Assembly (NCBI GenBank): GCA_003499525.1
Contig: DNTB01000096.1
Coordinates: 46,100-110,099, forward strand
Reading direction: 5' to 3'
DNA length: 64,000 bases
From: Flavobacteriales bacterium
GTDB taxonomy: Bacteria; Bacteroidota; Bacteroidia; Flavobacteriales_G; Salibacteraceae
The position numbers were made by a program, and so were the translations under genes. Of this stretch, positions 28,621-37,672 are shown piece after piece; the first letter of the stretch is position 1, and each line of letters begins with the position of its first letter. The notes under the pieces were generated by a model. The model searched no databases, was not told where the DNA came from, and was given only the letters and a program-made list of their open reading frames with translations.

Positions 28621-29952
28621 TTGAGTTCAAATACAGACCGGCTCGGTACAGAGCAAATAAGTAAACTACTTGTAAGCCAATCAGTTCCGGCAGCTATTGG
28701 TATAATGGTGCTGTCCATCTATATGATTGTTGACACCATTTTTGTTGGGCAATTTGTCGGTCCCATTGCTATAGGTGCTGTTACCGTAGTACTTCCTATC
28801 ACTTTTCTGATTTCTTCAATTGGTATGGCACTCGGTGTTGGTGGTGGATCTATCATTGCCAGAACATTGGGCTCGCAAAACCAGAATAAAGCCAATCGCA
28901 CATACGGTAACCAAATCACCATGATTGCCGGATTGATACTGGTAGCAATTATCTCAGGAATCTTGTTGGATGAAGAAATTCTCAAACTATTTGGAGGAAA
29001 AGGAGATATTCTTGAACCCGCCCTTTCGTATTACTACATCATTCTGGTAGGAGTCCCATTCCTCGCAACTGCTATGATGTCCAATCAGGTAATTCGGGCA
29101 CAGGGATTTCCCAAAACTTCGATGTACGTTATGATGATTCCTGCAGTATTAAATTTAGCTCTGGATCCCATTCTTATAGTTTGGTTAAACATGGGTTTGG
29201 AAGGTGCAGCCTGGGCAACGACCGTTTCTTATGTGTGCAGTGCTTCATACGCTGTTTACTTTATGCTGAGCCCCAAGAGTACTATTAATATAAGTCTTCA
29301 TGATCTCATTCCAGATAAAAGCATTATAACTGAAATCAATAGCCTTGGTGCGGTGAGTATGGTACGACAAGGAGTAGTCAGCATTCTCACAATAATTATT
29401 AATAATACTCTATTTGCATACGGTGGAGAACTGTACATATCTGCCTATGGAATAGTCTCAAGGTTTATGATGTTCGCATTATTTCCAGTAATAGGAATTG
29501 CTCAGGGCATTTTACCCATTGTGGGCTTCAATTTTGGTGCAGACAATTTCTCAAGAGTAAAGAAAACCATCAGACTCTCCCTGGTGAGTGGAACGGCTGT
29601 TTCTTTCCTAATTTGGATCATTATTTTGATATTTAGTCAGGAACTTGTAGGAATCTTCACTAAGGATCCTACTTTAAATGAAATTACACCCCCCGCTATT
29701 ATGCTAGTATTCCTGGCTACTCCTTTAATAGGTGCACAACTCATCGGGGCATCTTATTTCCAGGCCATTGGAAATGCGAGAACAGCTTTGTTTTTGACTC
29801 TCACAAGACAAGGTTTTTTCCTGATACCGCTCATTTATATTCTTCCTTTCTATTTTGATATTAATGGGATTTGGTATGCCTTTCCAATATCCGATTTTAT
29901 TGCTTTTTCAATAACGCTCATTTTTATGATCAGGGAATACCGAAAACTCTGA
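28621..29952 (+). CDS. MATE family efflux transporter
   Basis: This 443-residue multi-spanning membrane protein shows the MATE fold: an N-terminal segment LLVSQSVPAAIGIMVLS, then YMIVDTIFVGQFVG, a repeat-like second half starting near residue 235, and GIAQGILPIVGFNFGA near residue 295. MATE proteins expel cationic drugs or metabolites using Na+ or H+ gradients; the substrate is not readable here. The start is taken as TTG at 28621: an in-frame stop (TAG, 28591-28593) blocks any upstream ATG, and the next internal ATG would remove part of the conserved first helix. It lies 66 bases after the PorP/SprF gene, with no obvious link in function. Confidence 0.9.
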   Translation: MSSNTDRLGTEQISKLLVSQSVPAAIGIMVLSIYMIVDTIFVGQFVGPIAIGAVTVVLPITFLISSIGMALGVGGGSIIARTLGSQNQNKANRTYGNQITMIAGLILVAIISGILLDEEILKLFGGKGDILEPALSYYYIILVGVPFLATAMMSNQVIRAQGFPKTSMYVMMIPAVLNLALDPILIVWLNMGLEGAAWATTVSYVCSASYAVYFMLSPKSTINISLHDLIPDKSIITEINSLGAVSMVRQGVVSILTIIINNTLFAYGGELYISAYGIVSRFMMFALFPVIGIAQGILPIVGFNFGADNFSRVKKTIRLSLVSGTAVSFLIWIIILIFSQELVGIFTKDPTLNEITPPAIMLVFLATPLIGAQLIGASYFQAIGNARTALFLTLTRQGFFLIPLIYILPFYFDINGIWYAFPISDFIAFSITLIFMIREYRKL

Positions 29953-29960
29953 TAAAAAAA

Positions 29961-29986
29961 AAGTCGTCCGGTTGCCCGGACGACTT
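29961..29986 (-). terminator. Rho-independent terminator of the 2512-residue protein gene
   Basis: A perfect 11-bp stem, AAGTCGTCCGG (29961-29971) with CCGGACGACTT (29976-29986), has a TTGC loop. On the - strand it is followed by an unbroken T run (A run at 29954-29962), so it mainly serves the - strand gene, though it could also stop transcripts of the MATE gene coming the other way. Confidence 0.85.
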
Positions 29987-30009
29987 CACTATTTTATTTG
30001 AATACTAAT

Positions 30010-33000
30010 TTACTTTATCAGTAGCTGCCTGATGGCGTGCTTACCTTCTATCTCAAGGTCTATGATATAGCTACCGGCGGCCAGGTTGCTTACATTCATA
30101 ACCTCAACTCTATTGCTGTTCACAATGGTAATTCTTTCCTGCAGCACTATTTGTCCATTGGTGCTGTAGATTCGAATATCCATATCACCTCTCTCCTGAA
30201 TATCTCTGATATCTAAAGTGAGAACATCAGTGGCTGGAACCGGATAGATACTTACATCTCCACTAATGAGGTTATCTATACCAGTAGTGAACTCAACAAA
30301 AACTGTATCACTGCCTACACAACCATTCGAATCTGTAGCCTCTACCCAATACGTTCCGGTACTGTTTATTTCTATTACTTTTTCATCCGCCCCTTGAACT
30401 CCTGTGCTCCATACGTAGTAAGCGAAATTCAATCCTGGATTCAAAAAGTAGCTTGTCACTGTGCTATCCAGGATGGTATCAGAACCCAGGTCAACTACAA
30501 CCGGTGCCAATACTTCAACGTCAAAGTCGGGTGAAGCGGCAACACATCCGTTGGCGTCCGTCACGGTTACATTGAACGAAACCGTGCCCGGGGCAAAATT
30601 GGCTGCATCGATGTCAATAGTAGCCGTTGTTTCAGAGGTTGACCAACTGTATGCAGCAAAGTTCGCAGGCACGGTACTTAAGGTGCCCAAATCATAACTA
30701 CATAACTCATCCGGCCCGCCAATGGAAACAGTAAAGTCATTTAAGACAGTTACATCCACAGTATCAGTTCCAGTACATCCGTTCACATCAGAAACCGTTA
30801 CGCTATATGTACCCGTTCCTGCTCCCGCAGATGCTCCGCTTACACCAAAAGTAGAGGCCGTAGAGCCGTCCTGCCATACATAGCTGCTGTACGCACCTGG
30901 AGCAAGTGTAATTGAATCATCGTAGCATATAGAAGTGTCTGCACCCAAACTAACTACTAGGTCATTCAGAACTTCTACCTGGACTGTATCAAAACCTTGG
31001 CAGCCCTGAATGTTTGTCACAGTCACGCTGTAGGTACCTATCCCTACACCAACGACCGACCCATCCACAAGATAAGTTCGGGTAGTACTTCCATCCTGCC
31101 ACAAGTAAGAGTTAAACACACCTGCATCCAAAGTAACAGTTTGAGACGGGCATATCGCCGTATCAGCGCCAAGGCTTACAGTGGGTGGAGTAAATACCTG
31201 AACGAATACCGTATCAGCATCAGTACAGCCATTGACATCTGTAACCGTTACATTATAAGGGAATATACCTGCACCAAGAGCAGCACCATCAACAGGTAGA
31301 GTTTGCGCAGTTGAACCGTCCGACCATAGGTAAGATGTGAATCCTGCTCCCGCGTCCAATGTATCAGTTTCATTTGTGCAAATTCCGAAGTCTGGCCCGA
31401 GGTCAACATTTGGACCTGCCAAAACGGTTACCGCTATTGTATCAGACAATGCGAATCCTCCAGCATCAGTAGCAGTTACCGAGTAATTATAAGTACCCGG
31501 GTTTAAATTGCTGGCATTAACAAGAATAGTCTGAGTGGTAGCTCCGCTGGACCATAGGTACGAAACATACCCCGCACCGGCATCCAATGTCAACTGAGCA
31601 CAACTGTTTATAGTAGTGTCGTTTCCAATGAAAGGCGGATTAGGACCATTAATCACACTGAATGTATACGCCCCACTCCATGAAGAAACTGAACCTCCAC
31701 AAAGTGATCGGATGTAAACATCATAAGTGGCATTGGTCACCAGACCTCCAATTCCAAATGGATTGGTCGTTGCCGTGTCTACGGTACCGGTTCCGGGCAC
31801 AAATCCGGTGAGTCCATACTCATAAATCCAGGCGGTAGCACCACTTAAATCAATGAAATGAATGTTCACGCTATCCCCTGTGATAACAGAGTCTGAGATG
31901 CTTACGGGTGGCACACAGGACGGTCCTTGCGTAATGCTTACTTCGTCAATGGCTAAATCGCCAGTAAAACTAGATCCCCGAATCCCTCTAAATCGAACTT
32001 GGACAATTCCAGTTACAGGAATAATGGTGCTATCCTGCACCCAAGGATCAGCCCCTGAAGTTTGCTGTTGACCAATTATTGAATCAATAGTTACCCAACC
32101 GCTTCCATCATTCACTTCAACGTACATTCTATCAATGGTTAATCCGTAGAAATGATACCAGTATTTTAATTGAGGAATCGTAAGTGACGATATATCTACT
32201 AGCGGGGTAATTAGGGATGCCGCATCACCTGTTGCTCCCGAAGAAGATTCAATGTAAGCATAATTACCACTTCCTGATTGATCTGTGTCAGGACCTGTAG
32301 AACCCGAACCTGTTGATGTAGATCTTACCCTCCATGAATAAGACGTCGTATTATCCGGATCTCTCGCCCAGCATTGATCGATAACGGAATTTATAGCACT
32401 GAAATCCACATCATCAGCCAACCACGAACCCGCATCCAAATTATCACTCCAGGGCGCAGCAAAAACTGCACAAGGTGTGGTAATGGTAACAGGCCCCACT
32501 GTAAATGCGCTATCACCAGGGCCACAAATTGCGGTCACATAAAAATCATAGTTTGAATTAGGCATTAGACCGCCTACAGTATCAGGATTTGATGTCGTAT
32601 TTACAACGGTTCCAGATCCAAGTATGAATCCAGAAACTCCATATTCAATATTCCATGAGGTTGAAGTACCTGATGTATCTGTCCAGGATACGATTGCAGA
32701 ATCTGCGCCCAAATTGTTCACTAAGACTCCAGACACTGATGCACAAAGAGGAGCTACGGAATCAACCAGAATCGTGTAGTCCTCTATTGAACCCCAGGTA
32801 AATGTACCGCAAGGATTCAAAGGGATAGTTCCACCTTCCCACTGCATTACTCTCATTCGAGTTGCACCAATGTTCGTACCTGAAGGAACGGTGAAAGTAA
32901 ACTGACCATTAAATACTGTTGAACCTTGTGGTTCGCCAGTGCCACTCCATGTTCCCAATGATTCACCAGGTTCAAAAGTCAGGTTTTGATTCCAGTCGAT

Positions 33001-36000
33001 CCATGCTTCACCAGCACCAGGAAAGGTTCCACCGCATGTCCCGAAGGTCACATTCAAGGTATAGGTTAAACCTGTAACCAATCCGGCTGATTGAGCCGTG
33101 AAATCCTGAACTCCAGCAGCAGCAGGACAAGTCTGCAAATTGCTGATAGAGCCAAAACTACCGTTCAATAGTACGTTCGTTACCTCTGAATTTGCGGTAG
33201 AAGATGGACCACCGGAACAGTAATTAAGGGATACGGTAGCAGGTCCACTCCAAAGCGAAGTGTCGCTAGGTCCGCAAGTAGACCGAACGAAGAAATCATA
33301 AGAGGCACCAGAGGCCAGACCTAGGATGGTGTCAGGATTATTTGATGTTACGATTACAGTACCCGTTCCAGGTATAAAACCAGCTGAGCCATACTCAATT
33401 TCCCATTGCGTAGCGCCCGAATTCTCCATCCAGCTGAACTCAACAGAATTAGCCGTCAGTGGAAGAGCACTCAGCATGGTTGGTCTCTTACAGGTTATGA
33501 CATCAAAAGTGTATACACCGCTCCAGCTTGAGGTAGATGCGCCGCATATTGATCTTAAGTAAATATCATAGGTAGCATTGGTTACAAGCCCACCAATTCC
33601 GAATGGATTTGTAAATGCAGTATCCACGGTACCTGTTCCCGGAGTAAATCCGGTGATTCCGTATTCATATACCCAGCCTGTAGCTCCACTTAAATCCGTA
33701 AAATGAATGTTGACACTATCTCCTGTTATCACGGAATCTGAAATAGCGACAGGAGGTACACATGAGGGGCCATCACTTATGCTCACCTCATCAATGGCCA
33801 AATCACCAGCACAACATCCATTACTGATTGCCCTAAAACGCGCCTGAACTATACCGGTTACAGGAATTATCACACTATCTTCTAACCAAGCAGCTGTTCC
33901 GCTAGTTTGCTGCTGACCTACAATGGAGTCCAATGTTATCCAGCCACTTCCATCACTAACTTCGATGTACATTCGGTTTATCGTTGTTCCGTAGAAATGA
34001 TACCAGAATTTTAATTGAGGAATTGCAAGCGAGGAAATATCTACAAGTGGAGTTTCCAAAATCGCCACATTTCCAGAAGCACCTGATGACGCCTCGGTGT
34101 AGGCATAGTTACCCGTACCTGATTTATCAGCAGCGGGACCAGTAGATGTAGATCCTGAGCCTGTTGAGGTCGTTCTTACCCTCCAAGAGTACGTAGTAGT
34201 ATTGTTAGGATTTCTTTCCCAGCATTGGTCAATTTGCGAGTTTATCGAGCTGCTACTGTTGTCAGATACCCATGTTCCACCGTCCAAATTATCTGCCCAA
34301 GGAGCTGAAAATACTGAACAGGGGGTGGTAAAAGAAGCTGGCCCTGCGGGTAAAGAGGTATCACCAGGCCCACAAATGGCTTTGACAAATACTTCATAAG
34401 TGGTATTTGCCAATAACCCACTTATTGTATCGGTTGTATCGGTTGTAACAAATGAAGTTCCCGTACCCGGGATAAATCCTGCGATTCCGTATTCAACTTC
34501 CCAGGTTGTATTCACAGAATCTGACAAGGTAATAATTGCTGAATCTACACCTACTACTACTGCCGAAACACTCTGTGGTGCAGGACATGTCGGAGGTGCA
34601 CCGACAAAAACCTCATCTATTGCAAGGTCTCCAGCACAGCATCCGTCAGAAATAGCACGAAATCTGATCTGAATAACCGTTCCCGGTGAAAGAGGAATCA
34701 CTTTATTCAACCAGGGATCCGTTCCGGCCGTTTGCTGCCCTCCTGCAATAGAATCTACTGTTGACCAAGATGTTCCGTCGAAATAGTCAACATACATAAT
34801 GTTGATCTGAGTGCCGTAGAAGTGATACCAATAATCTACCTGAGGATTGGCAATCCCAGTAACATCAATAAATGGCGTATATATTTCAGCAACACTACCT
34901 GATGTGCCGCTAGAAGCTTCAGTATAGATATAATTCCCTGATCCGGACTTATCGGAAATTGGTCCTGTTGAACCTGAACCTGAACCGGTTGAGGTCGTTC
35001 GAACTCTCCAGGAGTAGGTTGTTGTAACGTCTGGAATTCTGGTCCAGCACTGATCAATTATTGAGTTTATTGAGCTGCCACCATTATCAGCGACCCATCC
35101 TCCGCCGTCTAAATTGTCAAAGAATGGCGCGGATGCTACAGCACAGGTTGTTGTAAAAGAAGAAGGACCGCTCCAACCTGAAGTATCACCGGCCCCACAA
35201 ATTGACCGAACGTAGAAATCGTAGCTTGTCTGAGGCATTAGTCCGGTTATGTTGTACGGATTATTTGTAGTTGAAGCTACAGTTCCTGTTCCTTGCGCAA
35301 ATCCTGCAGGGCCAAATTCAACCTCCCAGGTAGTTGCCGTTCCTTGTTCAACCCATCCAACCAAAGCAGATACATCTAGAGCTGCAACTGTTGCCAAAGC
35401 TGACGGTTGAGGGCACAAAGGTGGTGCAAATTCATCTGCTCCAATGTCCACAATTGTTGCTCCAGCAAAAGGTCTGGGGTCACCATCTATATCTATGACA
35501 ACTCCAACGGCATTGTTTCCAACATCGTTGGGCAGAATCCCATTTATGTGCAAATCACTTGTCGGATCAACAAAAACAGGATCACCTTCAATAGAAGAGA
35601 TATTTCTCGTAGGATCTGACAATTGCCAGGACAATAGATCAGGATAAATGGATACACCAATATCAAAAGCATTTGCCCCACTGCTGAAGTAAATATTATA
35701 GTCAATGCTATCCGTAGGAGAAAGAGCATCGTCTGATTCAAAAGCGAAATCAGATGCAGAGTAGAAAATATTGTTGACGAAATTGATGGTATTAGCCTGG
35801 TCATTTATTCTGATCGCAGGATTGCCACTTGAACTATTATGAAAAACATCAGTGTATTCAAAGTCATTCAGATACATTCCGTAATCTGCATCTGATATAA
35901 ACATATTGTTGACCACCAAAGACTGGAACCCGGGGTTACTTCCATCATTTCCATCAGTTATGTAAAGTCCCCAATCCGGAACTCGCACGTCATTTTCAGT

Positions 36001-37548
36001 TATGAAATACTGATCAACGTCGAAACAATAGATACCGTCCGCATTAATGTTCGCGGATGTCCTTACAGTATTGCCTGCTATGGTTAGTTCAGTTTGTCCA
36101 TCGACATAGATTCCACCGCCTGTGGAACCGAAGTCAGTAATGGAACAGTTTATAATTGAGTTGGTCAAGTTGTGCGTTGCGGAGGTCGTTCCTCCATAAA
36201 GCACAATACCTCTACCCGAACTGGGTATATTGACATCAAAAATGGTTAAGTTGTTGGCATTATTACCTGCCGAGGCACTGGTTCTGGAAGCGCTGGCCAT
36301 GATTCCAACAGCGTCAAATGAAGTAGTTTCTAGAATATTGAATGTACAGCTGGATATGGTATTAAAATCAGCCTGATTGGTAAGGTAAATTCCAAAAGCA
36401 TCGGTCGCCGTCCCTGCCTGAGTAGTATTCTCGATTGTCAGGTTGGTAAAGGTTACGAAATCAGCACCATCTAAAAAAACTGTAGGTGTATCCAATGTGT
36501 TAGCATAGGTAATAGTTGTGGTTGCTGCACTGCCTCCATCGAATGTTATGCTGTTGGTAGGCGAAGATCCGGTTATTTGATCTAAATAAATATTCTCATT
36601 ATAGATACCGGGTGCGACATTAAAAACCACAGGGCCGCAAAGACCAGCAGTTCGGATCGATTGAATCGCACTGGCAAAGTCAACAAAATTTGTTGCACCA
36701 GATCCAGCTGGGTCTATGGTAAAGGTTCCGGCAAGAGCAGGGGTAAATGTGGTCGATGCTGTGTCATTGTTATTAACCGTATCCGGGTTGTTATTTGGAA
36801 GACTGGTCCAAACTTTGAAGTCCGTAGCAGCTGTAATGTTGAGATTAACCAGGGTTAGCTGGACTGTGCTAGGATTTGTTCCATTAAATGTATCCAAAGA
36901 AATGCTGTCATATAAAACCGAGGTTACCGGGCCGTTATCAACTGTCCAGCTTACCGTGAATGTATCTACCGGATTTGTTCCGGCATTGGTCACGGTAACA
37001 ATAACATCTTCGTTTCCAGCACAAAAATTGGCTGGAGCGTCTATTGAAGCTATACCGATATTATCAGGGCCCGTTACATCCTGATAAGTAAGATTTACAT
37101 ATGAAGCGCCACAGGGAGTACATAATGTTGGATTAACGGTATTTTCTGGCGTAGATGTAAAAGTTACTATTCCATCAGCCGTCCATGCTGCAAGCTGCGC
37201 AACACTTACCGGGAAAGTAATAGAGTCAAATGTAGCTTTACATTGATCGGCAAAATCACCACTTGGTATAGTTTGACCTATTAAAACACCATTCTCATCA
37301 AATAGTGAGATAAATTCTGATGCGAGATCAATATCTCCTCTGTAATACAATGTAACAGTTCCGGGTGCCGCCGGAGGCGTAACACTGGTGAAAATGTGAT
37401 CTGTTGATGCACCAGCCGGAGAAGGCATACACGTAAGAGGAGATGTAACATTGTACTGTGAAAAAACTGACAAGGAGCCGAATAGAATTCCTATGGTCAG
37501 TAAAATTTGGGTAAAGTAATTTTGATTAGTTCGTAAAATTTGATTCAT
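30010..37548 (-). CDS. Giant T9SS type A protein with beta-helix head (2512 residues)
   Basis: A signal peptide (about 1-31, ending VFSQ) is followed by a beta-sandwich region (to about 270) and a right-handed parallel beta-helix of pectate-lyase type (about 285-708, with short NNIFYS and GIYVDG rungs and a closing VDIGADEF). Then six fibronectin III-like units alternate with three MAM/choice-of-anchor-J-like domains (for example about 801-985, with YWYHFYG and RFRAISDGCCAGDLAIDEV) and one GEVED-like domain (ending FTWGSIEDYTI). Six SprB-like repeats (about 1967-2423, 'SYLWQDGST' and DxNGCxxxDTV) precede a type A sorting domain (SIYPVPATDVLTL to ITIVNS, ending AIRQLLIK). The protein should be exported by T9SS and anchored outside. 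Beta-helix heads often bind or cut polysaccharide; no catalytic residues were identified, so a glycan role is a guess. Confidence 0.88.
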   Translation of the reverse strand: MNQILRTNQNYFTQILLTIGILFGSLSVFSQYNVTSPLTCMPSPAGASTDHIFTSVTPPAAPGTVTLYYRGDIDLASEFISLFDENGVLIGQTIPSGDFADQCKATFDSITFPVSVAQLAAWTADGIVTFTSTPENTVNPTLCTPCGASYVNLTYQDVTGPDNIGIASIDAPANFCAGNEDVIVTVTNAGTNPVDTFTVSWTVDNGPVTSVLYDSISLDTFNGTNPSTVQLTLVNLNITAATDFKVWTSLPNNNPDTVNNNDTASTTFTPALAGTFTIDPAGSGATNFVDFASAIQSIRTAGLCGPVVFNVAPGIYNENIYLDQITGSSPTNSITFDGGSAATTTITYANTLDTPTVFLDGADFVTFTNLTIENTTQAGTATDAFGIYLTNQADFNTISSCTFNILETTSFDAVGIMASASRTSASAGNNANNLTIFDVNIPSSGRGIVLYGGTTSATHNLTNSIINCSITDFGSTGGGIYVDGQTELTIAGNTVRTSANINADGIYCFDVDQYFITENDVRVPDWGLYITDGNDGSNPGFQSLVVNNMFISDADYGMYLNDFEYTDVFHNSSSGNPAIRINDQANTINFVNNIFYSASDFAFESDDALSPTDSIDYNIYFSSGANAFDIGVSIYPDLLSWQLSDPTRNISSIEGDPVFVDPTSDLHINGILPNDVGNNAVGVVIDIDGDPRPFAGATIVDIGADEFAPPLCPQPSALATVAALDVSALVGWVEQGTATTWEVEFGPAGFAQGTGTVASTTNNPYNITGLMPQTSYDFYVRSICGAGDTSGWSGPSSFTTTCAVASAPFFDNLDGGGWVADNGGSSINSIIDQCWTRIPDVTTTYSWRVRTTSTGSGSGSTGPISDKSGSGNYIYTEASSGTSGSVAEIYTPFIDVTGIANPQVDYWYHFYGTQINIMYVDYFDGTSWSTVDSIAGGQQTAGTDPWLNKVIPLSPGTVIQIRFRAISDGCCAGDLAIDEVFVGAPPTCPAPQSVSAVVVGVDSAIITLSDSVNTTWEVEYGIAGFIPGTGTSFVTTDTTDTISGLLANTTYEVFVKAICGPGDTSLPAGPASFTTPCSVFSAPWADNLDGGTWVSDNSSSSINSQIDQCWERNPNNTTTYSWRVRTTSTGSGSTSTGPAADKSGTGNYAYTEASSGASGNVAILETPLVDISSLAIPQLKFWYHFYGTTINRMYIEVSDGSGWITLDSIVGQQQTSGTAAWLEDSVIIPVTGIVQARFRAISNGCCAGDLAIDEVSISDGPSCVPPVAISDSVITGDSVNIHFTDLSGATGWVYEYGITGFTPGTGTVDTAFTNPFGIGGLVTNATYDIYLRSICGASTSSWSGVYTFDVITCKRPTMLSALPLTANSVEFSWMENSGATQWEIEYGSAGFIPGTGTVIVTSNNPDTILGLASGASYDFFVRSTCGPSDTSLWSGPATVSLNYCSGGPSSTANSEVTNVLLNGSFGSISNLQTCPAAAGVQDFTAQSAGLVTGLTYTLNVTFGTCGGTFPGAGEAWIDWNQNLTFEPGESLGTWSGTGEPQGSTVFNGQFTFTVPSGTNIGATRMRVMQWEGGTIPLNPCGTFTWGSIEDYTILVDSVAPLCASVSGVLVNNLGADSAIVSWTDTSGTSTSWNIEYGVSGFILGSGTVVNTTSNPDTVGGLMPNSNYDFYVTAICGPGDSAFTVGPVTITTPCAVFAAPWSDNLDAGSWLADDVDFSAINSVIDQCWARDPDNTTSYSWRVRSTSTGSGSTGPDTDQSGSGNYAYIESSSGATGDAASLITPLVDISSLTIPQLKYWYHFYGLTIDRMYVEVNDGSGWVTIDSIIGQQQTSGADPWVQDSTIIPVTGIVQVRFRGIRGSSFTGDLAIDEVSITQGPSCVPPVSISDSVITGDSVNIHFIDLSGATAWIYEYGLTGFVPGTGTVDTATTNPFGIGGLVTNATYDVYIRSLCGGSVSSWSGAYTFSVINGPNPPFIGNDTTINSCAQLTLDAGAGYVSYLWSSGATTQTILVNASNLNPGTYNYSVTATDAGGFALSDTIAVTVLAGPNVDLGPDFGICTNETDTLDAGAGFTSYLWSDGSTAQTLPVDGAALGAGIFPYNVTVTDVNGCTDADTVFVQVFTPPTVSLGADTAICPSQTVTLDAGVFNSYLWQDGSTTRTYLVDGSVVGVGIGTYSVTVTNIQGCQGFDTVQVEVLNDLVVSLGADTSICYDDSITLAPGAYSSYVWQDGSTASTFGVSGASAGAGTGTYSVTVSDVNGCTGTDTVDVTVLNDFTVSIGGPDELCSYDLGTLSTVPANFAAYSWSTSETTATIDIDAANFAPGTVSFNVTVTDANGCVAASPDFDVEVLAPVVVDLGSDTILDSTVTSYFLNPGLNFAYYVWSTGVQGADEKVIEINSTGTYWVEATDSNGCVGSDTVFVEFTTGIDNLISGDVSIYPVPATDVLTLDIRDIQERGDMDIRIYSTNGQIVLQERITIVNSNRVEVMNVSNLAAGSYIIDLEIEGKHAIRQLLIK
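30281..31651 (-). repeat. Six SprB-like repeats of about 76 residues
   Basis: These tandem units have the core LGxDTxIC, LDAG, YLWxDGST, YSVTVTDxNGCxGxDTV. The unit nearest the sorting domain is the short form ending GTYWVEATDSNGCVGSDT, also found as the last unit in the other three - strand giants. Confidence 0.75.
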
Positions 37549-37597
37549 AATAAACAGCGTTTTGGATTCAAGTTCGCTAATCTAAAAAAAATACCGT

Positions 37598-37627
37598 TAA
37601 ATATATGTTAACATAAAAAAAGTCAAA
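37598..37627 (-). promoter_or_regulatory. Candidate promoter of the 2512-residue protein gene (TTTG-N18-TATATTTA)
   Basis: On the - strand TTTG (37624-37627) lies 18 bases before TATATTTA (37598-37605), a match to TAnnTTTG at all but the last base. The leader would be about 45 bases. It sits just downstream of the terminator of the upstream gene, which fits an independent transcription unit. Confidence 0.4.
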
Positions 37628-37630
37628 AAA

Positions 37631-37652
37631 AAACCGCGCCACAGCGCGGTTT
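37631..37652 (-). terminator. Rho-independent terminator of the 1468-residue protein gene
   Basis: A perfect 9-bp stem, AAACCGCGC (37631-37639) with GCGCGGTTT (37644-37652), has a CACA loop and is followed on the - strand by a run of nine T (37625-37633 region). It lies 20 bases past the stop codon. Confidence 0.85.
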
Positions 37653-37672
37653 TGGCTATTACTAGCTACTAT

